Source: Microbacterium sp. SMR1 (lineage in GTDB: Bacteria > Actinomycetota > Actinomycetes > Actinomycetales > Microbacteriaceae). Taken from it: DNA of 55,345 nucleotides. A model generated the notes under the pieces. That model was given only the letters and a program-made list of their open reading frames with translations. It was not told where the DNA came from and made no database searches. Position numbers and translations under genes: made by a program. The stretch spans positions 86,998-142,342 of the forward strand of contig NZ_QMBN01000005.1 of assembly GCF_003289625.1 (NCBI RefSeq), given 5' to 3'. Of the stretch, positions 25,011 through 35,437 are shown in pieces; positions within the stretch are counted from its first letter, which is position 1, and each line of letters opens with the position of its first letter.

Positions 25011-26294
25011 GTGCCCACCGTGAACCCGCCGCGCGGCATGCGCGACTTCCTTCCCGCCGACAAAGCCCGCCGCGAGCGCGTTCTCGCCGTCGTCCGCGAG
25101 CGCTACCGAGCGCACGGCTTCGACGAGATCGAGACACCCGTCATGGAGGAGTACGGACGTCTGCACGCCGGAATCGGCGGCGACAACGAGAAGCTCGCTT
25201 ACAACGTGCTCGCGCGCGGACTCGACGCCGACGGCATCCGCGCCGCGGCGGACGACCCTGCCGCGCTCACCGATCTGGGGCTGCGCTACGACCTGACGGT
25301 GCCGCTCGCCCGCTTCTACGCCTCGCACCGTGCCGAGCTGCCCACGGTGTTCCGCGCAATCCAGATCGCGCCGGTGTGGCGCGCCGAGCGGCCGCAGAAG
25401 GGTCGCTACCGGCAGTTCGTGCAGTGCGACATCGACATCATCGGCGACGCGACCTCGCGAGCGGAGGCCGAGCTGATGACGGCGAGCCTCGACGCTCTCG
25501 ACGCGCTCGGGCTGACCGGTGCGTCGGTGCGCATCAACGACCGGCGCGTGCTCGATGCGATGCTCGCGACGTTCGGGTTCGCCGAGTCCGAGCGCCCGGG
25601 AGTGCTCATCACGATCGACAAGCTCGACAAGCTCGGGACGGACGGCGTCGTAGCCGAGCTGCGCGAGCGTGGTGCCACCCCGGCCGCCGCGGACGCGTTC
25701 GAGGCGTTCCTCCGCCGCCCGCAGTCGGATGCCGCGGCCTTCGACGCCGACGGCATCCGCTCGCGACTTCCCGAGGGCGTCGGCGACGACGTGATCTCGC
25801 ACCTCGTCGGCATCGGCGAGGCCGTGCGGTCGGCGCGGGGCGGGTCGACCGAGGTGCCGCTCGTCTTCGACCCGTTCCTCGTGCGGGGCATGGGCTATTA
25901 CACCGGCACGATCTTCGAGCTGGCGCACCCCTCGGTGTCGTACTCGCTCGGCGGGGGCGGCCGCTACGACGGCATGATCGGCCGGTTCCTCGGCTCGGAC
26001 GTGCCGGCCGTGGGCTTCTCGCTGGGGTTCGAGCGGCTCGTCGACCTGCTGGGCTCGTCGGCGGGCGATGACCGCACCGGCGTCGTGCTCGTCCACGATC
26101 GTGACGTGCCGCTGCCCGAACTCCTCGCCGCGAAGGCACACCTTCTCGCGACCGGTTCGCGAGTGCGGCTCGAGCAGCGCCCGAAGAACCTCAAGGCGCT
26201 GCTCGAGCGCGCCGCTGCCGACGGCTACGCCGCCTTCGTCGCGCTGCGTGCGGGGGAGGACGTCGGATCGGTCGAGCCACGCCCCATCGACTGA
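25011..26294 (+). CDS. hisS: Histidyl-tRNA synthetase
   Basis: 427 aa class II synthetase. Motif 1 region (PPRGMRDFLPADKARRERVL), motif 2 (VFRAIQIAPVWRAERPQKGRYRQFVQCDIDIIG), the HisA motif LVRGMGYYTGTIFE and motif 3 (FSLGFERLVDLL) are all present, and the anticodon-binding domain spans about residues 335-427. A GTG four bases after the mazG stop is preceded by GGAAGG. A second in-frame GTG three codons later is possible. Sequence and length are ordinary for Actinobacteria. Confidence 0.95.
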   Translation: MPTVNPPRGMRDFLPADKARRERVLAVVRERYRAHGFDEIETPVMEEYGRLHAGIGGDNEKLAYNVLARGLDADGIRAAADDPAALTDLGLRYDLTVPLARFYASHRAELPTVFRAIQIAPVWRAERPQKGRYRQFVQCDIDIIGDATSRAEAELMTASLDALDALGLTGASVRINDRRVLDAMLATFGFAESERPGVLITIDKLDKLGTDGVVAELRERGATPAAADAFEAFLRRPQSDAAAFDADGIRSRLPEGVGDDVISHLVGIGEAVRSARGGSTEVPLVFDPFLVRGMGYYTGTIFELAHPSVSYSLGGGGRYDGMIGRFLGSDVPAVGFSLGFERLVDLLGSSAGDDRTGVVLVHDRDVPLPELLAAKAHLLATGSRVRLEQRPKNLKALLERAAADGYAAFVALRAGEDVGSVEPRPID

Positions 26295-26301
26295 GGGACT
26301 C

Positions 26302-26326
26302 CCGACGTCGTTCGCGCGAGCGTCGG
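26302..26326 (+). terminator. Possible terminator after hisS
   Basis: CCGACG...CGTCGG arms with TCG/CGA inside, directly downstream of hisS. It lacks a good U-tract. Confidence 0.35.
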
Positions 26327-26370
26327 ACACTCTTCCGCGCCCGTTCACTCGACGGTGTTGTGCTGGCGTC

Positions 26371-29267
<2,897 letters not shown>

Positions 29268-29298
29268 TCTGCGCTGAAACGTGACGAGAGGGGGAGCC

Positions 29299-29769
29299 GT
29301 GGTCAAGACGACGGCTCCCTCTCCTCGTTCCCGGCGGCGGGTGGACGTCCGCGAGTGGATGGGCGGCATCCGCGTGTCGGGCTTCGCCTTCATCATGCTC
29401 GGGCTCGTCGTGCTGGCCGCGTGCGTGCTCGTCCCCTCGGTCAGCACCTACCTCGATCAGCGCGCTCAGATCGCAGCGCTGGAGGAATCGGTCCGCGTCA
29501 GCCAGGAAGAGGTCGACGCCCTCTCCGCGGAGCGCGAGCAGTGGCGTGATCCGGCCTTCATCATGACGCAGGCGCGCGAGCGCCTGTACTACGTCCGTCC
29601 CGGCGAGGTCGTCTACCTCATCGACGACGATCTGCCGGCATCCGCCCTGCCCGATGATCCGGCCGCAGTCTCGAGCGACGTCGAACGCACCCGCACCGAC
29701 TGGATGTCGCAGTTCGTGCGCTCGGTCGTGACCAGCGGATCCGCTCGAACGGCAGCCACCGGCCCCTGA
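29299..29769 (+). CDS. Septum formation initiator, FtsB/DivIC family
   Basis: 156 aa. A basic cytosolic N-terminus (about 30 aa) precedes one transmembrane helix (FAFIMLGLVVLAACVLV) and a coiled coil (QIAALEESVRVSQEEVDALSAEREQW), and the family motif ERLYYVRPGEVVYLI closes the conserved region. It would act in the FtsL-FtsQ divisome subcomplex. GAGGGGGAG before the GTG at 29299 favours this start over the GTG 18 bases upstream. The C-terminal about 45 residues are poorly ordered. Confidence 0.9.
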   Translation: MVKTTAPSPRSRRRVDVREWMGGIRVSGFAFIMLGLVVLAACVLVPSVSTYLDQRAQIAALEESVRVSQEEVDALSAEREQWRDPAFIMTQARERLYYVRPGEVVYLIDDDLPASALPDDPAAVSSDVERTRTDWMSQFVRSVVTSGSARTAATGP

Positions 29770-29813
29770 GGACCGCTGCCGTGCCGCCCCAGGAGTCGGC
29801 CAGCGGCGGACGG

Positions 29814-29819
29814 TAGCCT
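29814..29819 (+). promoter_or_regulatory. -10 element for leaderless DUF501 gene
   Basis: TAGCCT, then GTCAGA, then the GTG start. No Shine-Dalgarno. Confidence 0.5.
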
Positions 29820-29825
29820 GTCAGA

Positions 29826-30344
29826 GTGACTGCTCCCGCTCTGACGCCCGCGACCGACGCCGACCTCGAGGTCATGCGCGAGCAGCTGGGACGCCCGATG
29901 CGCGGCGTGGTGGGGATCGCGGCGCGTTGCGTGTGCGGCAACCCGACGGTCGTGTCGACGGAGCCGCGGCTGCCCGATGGCACGCCGTTCCCGACGTTCT
30001 ACTACCTGACCCACCCCGGTGCCACCGCCGCGATGTCGGCCCTCGAGGCGACCCACGTCATGCGCGAGCTCTCCGACCTGCTGGCCGACGACTCCGACAT
30101 CGCCGCGGCCTATCAGCGTGCCCACGAGAAGTACCTCGCCGACCGCACCACGTACGGTGAGGTCGAAGAGATCGCGGGGATCTCCGCCGGGGGCATGCCG
30201 ACGCGCGTCAAGTGCCTGCATGCCGTCGCAGCCCACGCCCTCGCGGCGGGGCCGGGGGTCAACCCCATCGGCGACCTCGCGCTGGAGCGATCCACCTGGT
30301 CGCCCGAGCGGTGCACGTGCGCGAACCCCCGGGTGGCCGCGTGA
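29826..30344 (+). CDS. DUF501 protein
   Basis: 172 aa of unknown function, conserved in Actinobacteria beside eno and ftsB. Family features seen: MREQLGRPMRGVVGIAARCVCGNPTVV, PFPTFYYLTHPGATAAMSALEA, and a C-terminal Cys motif (WSPERCTC) that with CVCG might bind a metal. Its TGA overlaps the GTG of the protease gene, so the two are translationally coupled. The start follows a TAGCCT box by six bases. Confidence 0.9.
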   Translation: MTAPALTPATDADLEVMREQLGRPMRGVVGIAARCVCGNPTVVSTEPRLPDGTPFPTFYYLTHPGATAAMSALEATHVMRELSDLLADDSDIAAAYQRAHEKYLADRTTYGEVEEIAGISAGGMPTRVKCLHAVAAHALAAGPGVNPIGDLALERSTWSPERCTCANPRVAA

Positions 30345-31606
30345 CGCGGCGCGTCGGGCGGCTTCTGCGCGCGGCCGTCGTCGGCGTGCTCGTCGTCACC
30401 ACGGCGACGGCCGGTGCGGTGGTGCCTCCGACAGACCCCGCGCGTCAGGCGGAGTACTGGCTCGACGACTACGGCATCCGCACGGCGTGGCAGACCACGC
30501 GCGGTGCAGGTACGACGATCGCGGTCATCGACACCGGCATCGGACGCGGACCGGCCGAGTTCGAGGGGGCGGTCACCGCCGGAGCGGACTTCTCGGGCTC
30601 GGGCAGCGCCGACGGCCGCACTCCTGTGGGAGGCGACGACCGCGACCACGGCAGCTGGGTCGCCTCGCTCGCGGCATCCCGCGGCACCGGCCCGGACACC
30701 GGGATGATCGGCGTGGCTCCCGAGGCGAAGCTGCTGTCGCTCTCGATCGGCTTCGGCGGCAGCTCCGACATCCCGTTCGCCACGCAGGTCGCCGATGCCA
30801 TGACGTGGGCCGTCGATCACGGGGCCGACATCATCAACCTGTCGTTCACGACGAACCTGCTCGAATGGGATCCGTCGTGGGACACGGCCTTCCAGTACGC
30901 CTACGACCACGACGTCGTGGTCGTCGTGGCCGCGGGCAACCGGGGGACCGGAACCGACCGCGTCGGAGCGCCGGCGACGATTCCGGGTGTGCTCACGGTG
31001 GGCGGCGTCGACCGAGGCGGGGTCGCGAGCCAGGAGGCCTCGACGCAGGGCATCACGATCGGCATCTCCGCGCCGAGTGAGGGACTGCTCGGGGTTTCCG
31101 CCGACGGACGCATCGTCGTATGGGACGGCACCAGTGGCGCAGCCCCCATCGTCGCGGGCGTCGCGGCCCTGGTGCGCTCGGCGCACCCCGGGCTCGACGC
31201 GAACAACGTCATCAACCGCATCATCAAGACCGCGCGCGCGGTGCCCGGCGTCTCGGCGAAGCCCGACCCGCTCTACGGCTACGGACTGTTGGATGCCGCT
31301 GCCGCGGTGAACACCGCCGTTCCGGCGGTTTCGGAGAACCCGATGGGTGATCTCGCCGAGTGGGTGCGCATCTACCGTCGGGCAGAGCAGGCGCCGGCGC
31401 CGCAACCCTCGACATCGCCGGTCGCGCTTCCGGAGCTCCCGGCCGCGGATCCGCCGTCCGAGGCCGGTTCGCCGCTGCTGCCGAGCCTGAACACGCTCCT
31501 GTACGGGACCGTCCCGCTCGTGGGTGTGACCATCGCCGCTATACTGGTGGCGCTCGGCGTCACTGCTGCTGTCCGGCGCATCCGATCGGCCCGCGCGTCG
31601 CGCTAG
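30341..31606 (+). CDS. Mycosin-like S8 subtilase, membrane-anchored
   Basis: 421 aa secreted serine protease. Signal peptide residues 1-26; catalytic triad Asp64 (VIDTGIG), His103 (DHGSWVAS) and Ser265 (DGTSGAAPIVAG), with oxyanion Asn200 (AAGNRG). A Pro/Ala-rich linker (about 350-385) leads to a C-terminal membrane anchor (LVGVTIAAILVALGVTAA) and a short basic tail. This is the same layout as the MycP proteases of type VII secretion, but no ESX genes are nearby. Conserved placement after DUF501 suggests a housekeeping envelope role. GTG overlaps the upstream stop. Confidence 0.88.
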   Translation: MTRRVGRLLRAAVVGVLVVTTATAGAVVPPTDPARQAEYWLDDYGIRTAWQTTRGAGTTIAVIDTGIGRGPAEFEGAVTAGADFSGSGSADGRTPVGGDDRDHGSWVASLAASRGTGPDTGMIGVAPEAKLLSLSIGFGGSSDIPFATQVADAMTWAVDHGADIINLSFTTNLLEWDPSWDTAFQYAYDHDVVVVVAAGNRGTGTDRVGAPATIPGVLTVGGVDRGGVASQEASTQGITIGISAPSEGLLGVSADGRIVVWDGTSGAAPIVAGVAALVRSAHPGLDANNVINRIIKTARAVPGVSAKPDPLYGYGLLDAAAAVNTAVPAVSENPMGDLAEWVRIYRRAEQAPAPQPSTSPVALPELPAADPPSEAGSPLLPSLNTLLYGTVPLVGVTIAAILVALGVTAAVRRIRSARASR

Positions 31607-31637
31607 CCGAGCCCCCGATCAAGGAGTTCTTCCGAAC

Positions 31638-33086
31638 GTGTCCACATCTGTGCCCCAGATCCTCGTCGTCGGTGGCGGCTACGCCGGCTTCTACACTGCG
31701 TGGAAGCTCGAGAAGCACCTCCGCAAGGGTGAGGCCGAGGTCACCATCGTCGACCCGCTGCCGTACATGACCTACCAGCCGTTCCTCCCCGAGGTCGCGG
31801 CCGGTGAGATCGAAGGCCGCCACGTCGTCGTCGGCCTCCGTCGTCATCTCAAGCGCACGAACGTCGTCAACGCGAAGGTCACGAAGATCGACCACGCGAA
31901 CAAGGTCGCCACGATCACCCCCGCTCAGGGCGAGCCGTGGGAGCACCGTTACGACCAGATCGTCGTGACCGCCGGTGCTGTCTCGCGCACGTTCCCGATC
32001 CCGGGCATCGCGGACAACGCGATCGGCCTGAAGACGGTCGAAGAGGCCATGGCCATCCGCGACCGCATCCTCACGAACTTCGACCGCGCCGCGAACCTGC
32101 CCGCCGGTCCCGAGCGCGACCGCCTGCTGACCGTCGTCGTGGTCGGCGGCGGCTTCGCGGGCATCGAGGTGTTCGCCGAGCTGCGCGCGATGGCGTCGTC
32201 GCTTCTCAAGAGCTACCCCCAGCTCCGTTTCGAGGACACGCACTTCCACCTCATCGAGGCGATGGGCCGCATCATGCCCGAGGTCTCCCTCGAGACCAGC
32301 CAGTGGGTCCTCAAGGACCTCGCGAAGAAGGGTGCCAACGTGCACCTCGACACGCAGGTGCAGGGCGCCGAGGGCGGCAACGTCGCGCTGTCGACGGGTG
32401 AGGTCATTCCCACCGACGTCATCATCTGGACCGCCGGCGTCATGGCGAACCCGACGGTCGTCCGCGGCAGCGACCTTCCCGTCGAGGAGCGCGGCCGCAT
32501 CCGCACGCGCGCCGACCTGCGCGTCGGGACGCCCGAGGAGATCGTCGAGGGCGCCTGGGCTGCCGGTGACATCTCGGCCGTTCCCGACCTCACCGGCGGC
32601 GGCGTGGGCGGGTACTGCGTGCCCAATGCGCAGCACGCCGTACGCCAGGCAAAGCTGCTCGCGAAGAACCTCGTCGCGGTTCTCCGCGGTGAGACGCCTC
32701 GCGAGTACTTCCACAAGAACCTCGGCGCAGTCGCCGGTCTCGGCCTCGGCAACGGTGTCTTCCAGTCCGGCAAGATCGCGATCAAGGGCTTCTTCGCCTG
32801 GGTCGCGCACCGCGGCTACCACGGCCTCGCGATGCCGTCGTGGGAGCGCAAGTGGCGCGTCGTCGGCGACTGGTGGATGAACTTCTGGCTCGGCCGCGAC
32901 AACGTCGCGCTCCAGGGCACGCTCACCCCGCGCGCCGCGTTCGAGGAGTTCGCCGCGCGTCCGCGTCCCGCTCAGCCGGCCGCGGAGAACCCGCAGCCGC
33001 CGATCGACCCGAAGAGCGTCGCGAAGGACGAGGGCGCCGCAGCGGTCGCTCCCGCCGAGAAGGACAACAAGGTCGACGCGAACTGA
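31638..33086 (+). CDS. ndh: Type II NADH dehydrogenase
   Basis: 482 aa peripheral membrane flavoprotein that passes electrons from NADH to menaquinone without proton pumping. The FAD-binding loop ILVVGGGYAGFYTAWKL, the NADH-binding loop VVVVGGGFAGIEVFAEL, AAGDISAVPD (FAD ribityl/AxGD motif) and the C-terminal amphipathic region (GFFAWVAHRGYHGLAMPSWERKWRVV) are intact. AAGGAG lies ten bases before the GTG. The about 45-residue tail is Ala/Pro/Lys-rich. A strong terminator follows. Confidence 0.93.
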   Translation: MSTSVPQILVVGGGYAGFYTAWKLEKHLRKGEAEVTIVDPLPYMTYQPFLPEVAAGEIEGRHVVVGLRRHLKRTNVVNAKVTKIDHANKVATITPAQGEPWEHRYDQIVVTAGAVSRTFPIPGIADNAIGLKTVEEAMAIRDRILTNFDRAANLPAGPERDRLLTVVVVGGGFAGIEVFAELRAMASSLLKSYPQLRFEDTHFHLIEAMGRIMPEVSLETSQWVLKDLAKKGANVHLDTQVQGAEGGNVALSTGEVIPTDVIIWTAGVMANPTVVRGSDLPVEERGRIRTRADLRVGTPEEIVEGAWAAGDISAVPDLTGGGVGGYCVPNAQHAVRQAKLLAKNLVAVLRGETPREYFHKNLGAVAGLGLGNGVFQSGKIAIKGFFAWVAHRGYHGLAMPSWERKWRVVGDWWMNFWLGRDNVALQGTLTPRAAFEEFAARPRPAQPAAENPQPPIDPKSVAKDEGAAAVAPAEKDNKVDAN

Positions 33087-33098
33087 TTTCTCCCGTCA

Positions 33099-33144
33099 CG
33101 ACGAGGCCCCCGCACCGCACGGTGACGGGGGCCTCGTCGTTTCT
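33099..33144 (+). terminator. Rho-independent terminator after ndh
   Basis: Perfect 15-bp stem ACGACGAGGCCCCCG / CGGGGGCCTCGTCGT with a 13-base loop, followed by a short U-tract (TTTCTG). The best terminator in the window. Confidence 0.88.
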
Positions 33145-33265
33145 GCGCAGTGCGCTCAGTTGGCAGGTTGCGCCGCTTCGTGGGGTGCGAGTGGGCGTGT
33201 GCTGCCAGGTGAAGGGTCACCCCTGGGCCCGAGCGGCCACCCGGGGGCCGGTAACGTGGGACCGG

Positions 33266-33338
33266 GCCCCCGTAGCCCAATGGCAGAGGCAGGCGACTTA
33301 AAATCGCTTCAGTGTGGGTTCGAGTCCCACCGGGGGTA
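33266..33338 (+). tRNA. tRNA with anticodon UAA (Leu), short variable loop
   Basis: 73-base cloverleaf. Acceptor GCCCCCG/CGGGGGT (G1-U72 wobble), a D-arm with a 3-bp stem GCC/GGC and AATGGCAGA loop, anticodon stem GGCGA/TCGCT with loop CTTAAAA (anticodon 33299-33301), variable loop TCAGT, T-stem GTGGG/CCCAC with loop TTCGAGT, discriminator A. No encoded CCA. UAA reads UUA (Leu) and the D-arm resembles Leu tRNAs, but bacterial Leu tRNAs have a long variable arm and this one has five bases. Amino acid identity is therefore uncertain. Confidence 0.85.
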
Positions 33339-34206
33339 CGTCGGGGATCTTCGGGCCCCGCTGTGCGACGGCGGCGGTCACCGACGCGAGCACCGTGACG
33401 AGGCCGGCGGTTTGGAGGGCGCTCAGCGTCTCGCCGGCGACGAGCAGCCCGAGCAGGACCGCCACGACGGGGCTCAACAGCCCCAGGAACGCCGGAAGGC
33501 GCGTCGGCAGCGCCCGCACGCCGCGGAACCACAGCACGTAGGCGAGCGCCGTGCCGATGAGCGTGAGGTACGCGCAGGCCCCGAGTTCGGGCGCGGTGGG
33601 AAGCGCGTCCGGCAGCGGCTCGAGGAACGCCGTGAGCACCGCGAGCAGGATCCCGCCCGTGACGAGCTGCCACGCTGTGATCGTGAGCGGCGGCTGCCCC
33701 GCGCCCCAGCGCTTCGTCAGGACTGTGCCGACGGCCATCGAGACTGCGCCGCCGAGCGCCGCGGCGATACCGATCGGGTCGAGGTCGGCGCCTCCGGGCG
33801 CGACGATCATCCCGACGCCGATGACACCGGCGACTCCGGCGATCGACGTCAGCACGGTCAGCCGCTCGAAGAGGATCCACCAGCCGAGCATCGCGACGAT
33901 GAGCGGCTGGATCCCGCCGACGACGGCGGCGACGCCGCCGGGTAGCCGGTCGGCGGCGACGAAGAGGCACCCGAAGAAAACCGTGAAGTTGAGGGCGCCG
34001 AGGATCCAGGCGCGCCACCACCACGACCCGGTTGGCAGCCGCCGGGCCACGAGGAGCAGGATCAGCCCGGCCGGCAGCGCGCGCACGGTCGCGACGAGCA
34101 GCGGATGCCCCGGCGGAAGGAACGTCGTCGTGGTCAGGTACGTGGTTCCCCAGACCAGGGGCGCGATGGCGGTCAGGGGAACGAATGCGATCCGATTGCT
34201 AAGCAC
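33298..34206 (-). CDS. EamA/DMT-family transporter
   Basis: 302 aa, about 10 transmembrane helices in two EamA repeats (VWGTTYLTTTTFLPPGHPLLVATVRALPAG; GIAAALGGAVSMAVGTVLTKRW...). It exports small metabolites; substrate unknown. It is divergent from a MarR regulator with an inverted-repeat operator over the shared promoters. The start GTG follows TATATT by six bases. The 3' end runs antisense into the tRNA gene: the last about 13 codons come from tRNA sequence and the stop codon TAA is the complement of its anticodon-loop region. Confidence 0.9.
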   Translation of the reverse strand: MLSNRIAFVPLTAIAPLVWGTTYLTTTTFLPPGHPLLVATVRALPAGLILLLVARRLPTGSWWWRAWILGALNFTVFFGCLFVAADRLPGGVAAVVGGIQPLIVAMLGWWILFERLTVLTSIAGVAGVIGVGMIVAPGGADLDPIGIAAALGGAVSMAVGTVLTKRWGAGQPPLTITAWQLVTGGILLAVLTAFLEPLPDALPTAPELGACAYLTLIGTALAYVLWFRGVRALPTRLPAFLGLLSPVVAVLLGLLVAGETLSALQTAGLVTVLASVTAAVAQRGPKIPDVPPVGLEPTLKRF

Positions 34207-34232
34207 TTAGTCAATATAGCTCAGTGCTTAGC
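34198..34232. promoter_or_regulatory. MarR operator, inverted repeat
   Basis: GCTAAGCACT and AGTGCTTAGC, 10-bp perfect arms, 15-base spacer. It covers the EamA start and -10 and lies just upstream of the MarR -10. The position is typical of a self-regulating MarR repressor controlling an adjacent exporter. Confidence 0.7.
34213..34218 (-). promoter_or_regulatory. -10 element for leaderless EamA gene
   Basis: TATATT (minus strand), then GACTAA, then GTG. It lies between the operator arms. Confidence 0.55.
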
Positions 34233-34235
34233 CAG

Positions 34236-34241
34236 TAGGAT
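34236..34241 (+). promoter_or_regulatory. -10 element for leaderless marR gene
   Basis: TAGGAT, then CGAGAGC, then ATG. It lies four bases from the right operator arm. Confidence 0.5.
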
Positions 34242-34248
34242 CGAGAGC

Positions 34249-34728
34249 ATGGACCGCGTGGATCGGATTCTGGAACAGTGGGCGCGTGAGAGGCCCGGCC
34301 TCGACGTGACCCCGATGGCGGTGATCGGGCGCCTCGGGCGGGCGGCGGCCGCCGTCGATGCGCGCCTCGCGGCCACGTTCGCGCGTCACGGTATCGACGC
34401 GGCGACCTTCGATGTGCTTGCGACGCTCACCCGGCAGGGGAAGCCCTATGAGCTGACGCCCGCTGAGCTCGCGGCGGATGCCATGATCACCTCGAGCGCC
34501 GTCGCCCAGCGGCTGAACCGGCTCGAGGGCCTGGGCTACGTCAGCCGCCATCCTGACCCCGCGGACGGACGGGGGAAGATCGTGCGCCTGACCCCGAAGG
34601 GGCTCCAGGTGGTCGAGCGCGTCCTCCCGGACCATCTGGAGACCGAGCGTGCGGTGCTCGCGCCGCTCACCGAGAGCGAACGGTCTCAACTCGCCGTGCT
34701 CCTGTCCCGGCTCGCCCCGGGTGGGTAA
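34249..34728 (+). CDS. MarR-family transcriptional regulator
   Basis: 159 aa, winged-helix dimer. The DNA-binding part includes FDVLATLTRQGKPYELTPAELAADAMITSSAVAQRLNRLEGLGYVSRHPDPADGRGKIVRLTPKG (residues about 60-125), with the wing Asp-Gly-Arg. The dimer helices flank it. It probably represses itself and the divergent EamA exporter through the inverted repeat between them, with release by an unknown small molecule, perhaps the exported compound. An upstream in-frame start would run through the operator and is rejected. Confidence 0.92.
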   Translation: MDRVDRILEQWARERPGLDVTPMAVIGRLGRAAAAVDARLAATFARHGIDAATFDVLATLTRQGKPYELTPAELAADAMITSSAVAQRLNRLEGLGYVSRHPDPADGRGKIVRLTPKGLQVVERVLPDHLETERAVLAPLTESERSQLAVLLSRLAPGG

Positions 34729-34806
34729 GACCTGCGAGTTCGCGTGCGTGGCCGGTTCGGCCGGATACGCCCTGGTTAGACTGGTCGCGGAGAAGGGGGA
34801 CATGCA

Positions 34807-35373
34807 ATGGAGTGGCTGATCCCGGTCATCGTCATCGTCGCACTGCTTGCCGTGATCGGCATCTACCTGTGGGCGACCTACAACTCGCTCGTGGCGTTGA
34901 ACGTCCGCGTCGACGAGGCCTGGAGCGACATCACCGTGCAACTGAAGCGGCGCGCGGACCTTCTCCCGAACCTCATCGACACGGTGCGCGGCTATGCCGC
35001 GCACGAGAAGGCGGTCTTCGAGAACGTCACCCGCGCTCGTGCCGAGATCCTGTCTGCGAACGGGCCGGCTGAGGCAGGAGTGGCCGAGGGGCACGTCCAG
35101 CAGGCGTTGAAGTCGCTGTTCGCGGTCGCCGAGGCGTATCCACAGCTCCAGGCGAGCCAGAACTTCCTGCAGCTGCAGCAGGCGATCGTCGACACCGAGG
35201 ACAAGATCCAGGCGTCGCGTCGCTTCTACAACGGCGGCGTGCGAGAACTGAACACGAAGATCAAGGTGTTCCCCAACAACCTCTTCGCGCGCAGCCTCGG
35301 GTTCTCCGAACGAGAGTTCTTCGAGGTTCAGAACGGCGCGGCGATCGCGGAGCCGCCGCGCGTGCAGTTCTGA
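34807..35373 (+). CDS. LemA family protein
   Basis: 188 aa. An N-terminal membrane helix (LIPVIVIVALLAVIGIYLWATYN) precedes the LemA helical domain: NVRVDEAWSDITVQLKRRADLLPNLIDTVRGYAAHE, then NFLQLQQAIVDTEDKIQASRRFYNGGVRELNTKIKVFPNNLFA, and the terminal GFSEREFFEV. The family's biochemical role is unknown; it is often next to a TPM-domain or peptidase gene, which is absent here. AGAAGGGG precedes the ATG; TAGACT lies about 31 bases upstream. Confidence 0.93.
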   Translation: MEWLIPVIVIVALLAVIGIYLWATYNSLVALNVRVDEAWSDITVQLKRRADLLPNLIDTVRGYAAHEKAVFENVTRARAEILSANGPAEAGVAEGHVQQALKSLFAVAEAYPQLQASQNFLQLQQAIVDTEDKIQASRRFYNGGVRELNTKIKVFPNNLFARSLGFSEREFFEVQNGAAIAEPPRVQF

Positions 35374-35425
35374 GCGCACGCTCTGAGACCGCCCCCGGCG
35401 GTCGGACGCGCCCGCGGCGCAGTCT

Positions 35426-35431
35426 TAGACT
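35426..35431 (+). promoter_or_regulatory. -10 element for leaderless AI-2E-type transporter
   Basis: TAGACT, then GGCCGG, then ATG. No Shine-Dalgarno is convincingly placed. Confidence 0.5.
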
Positions 35432-35437
35432 GGCCGG

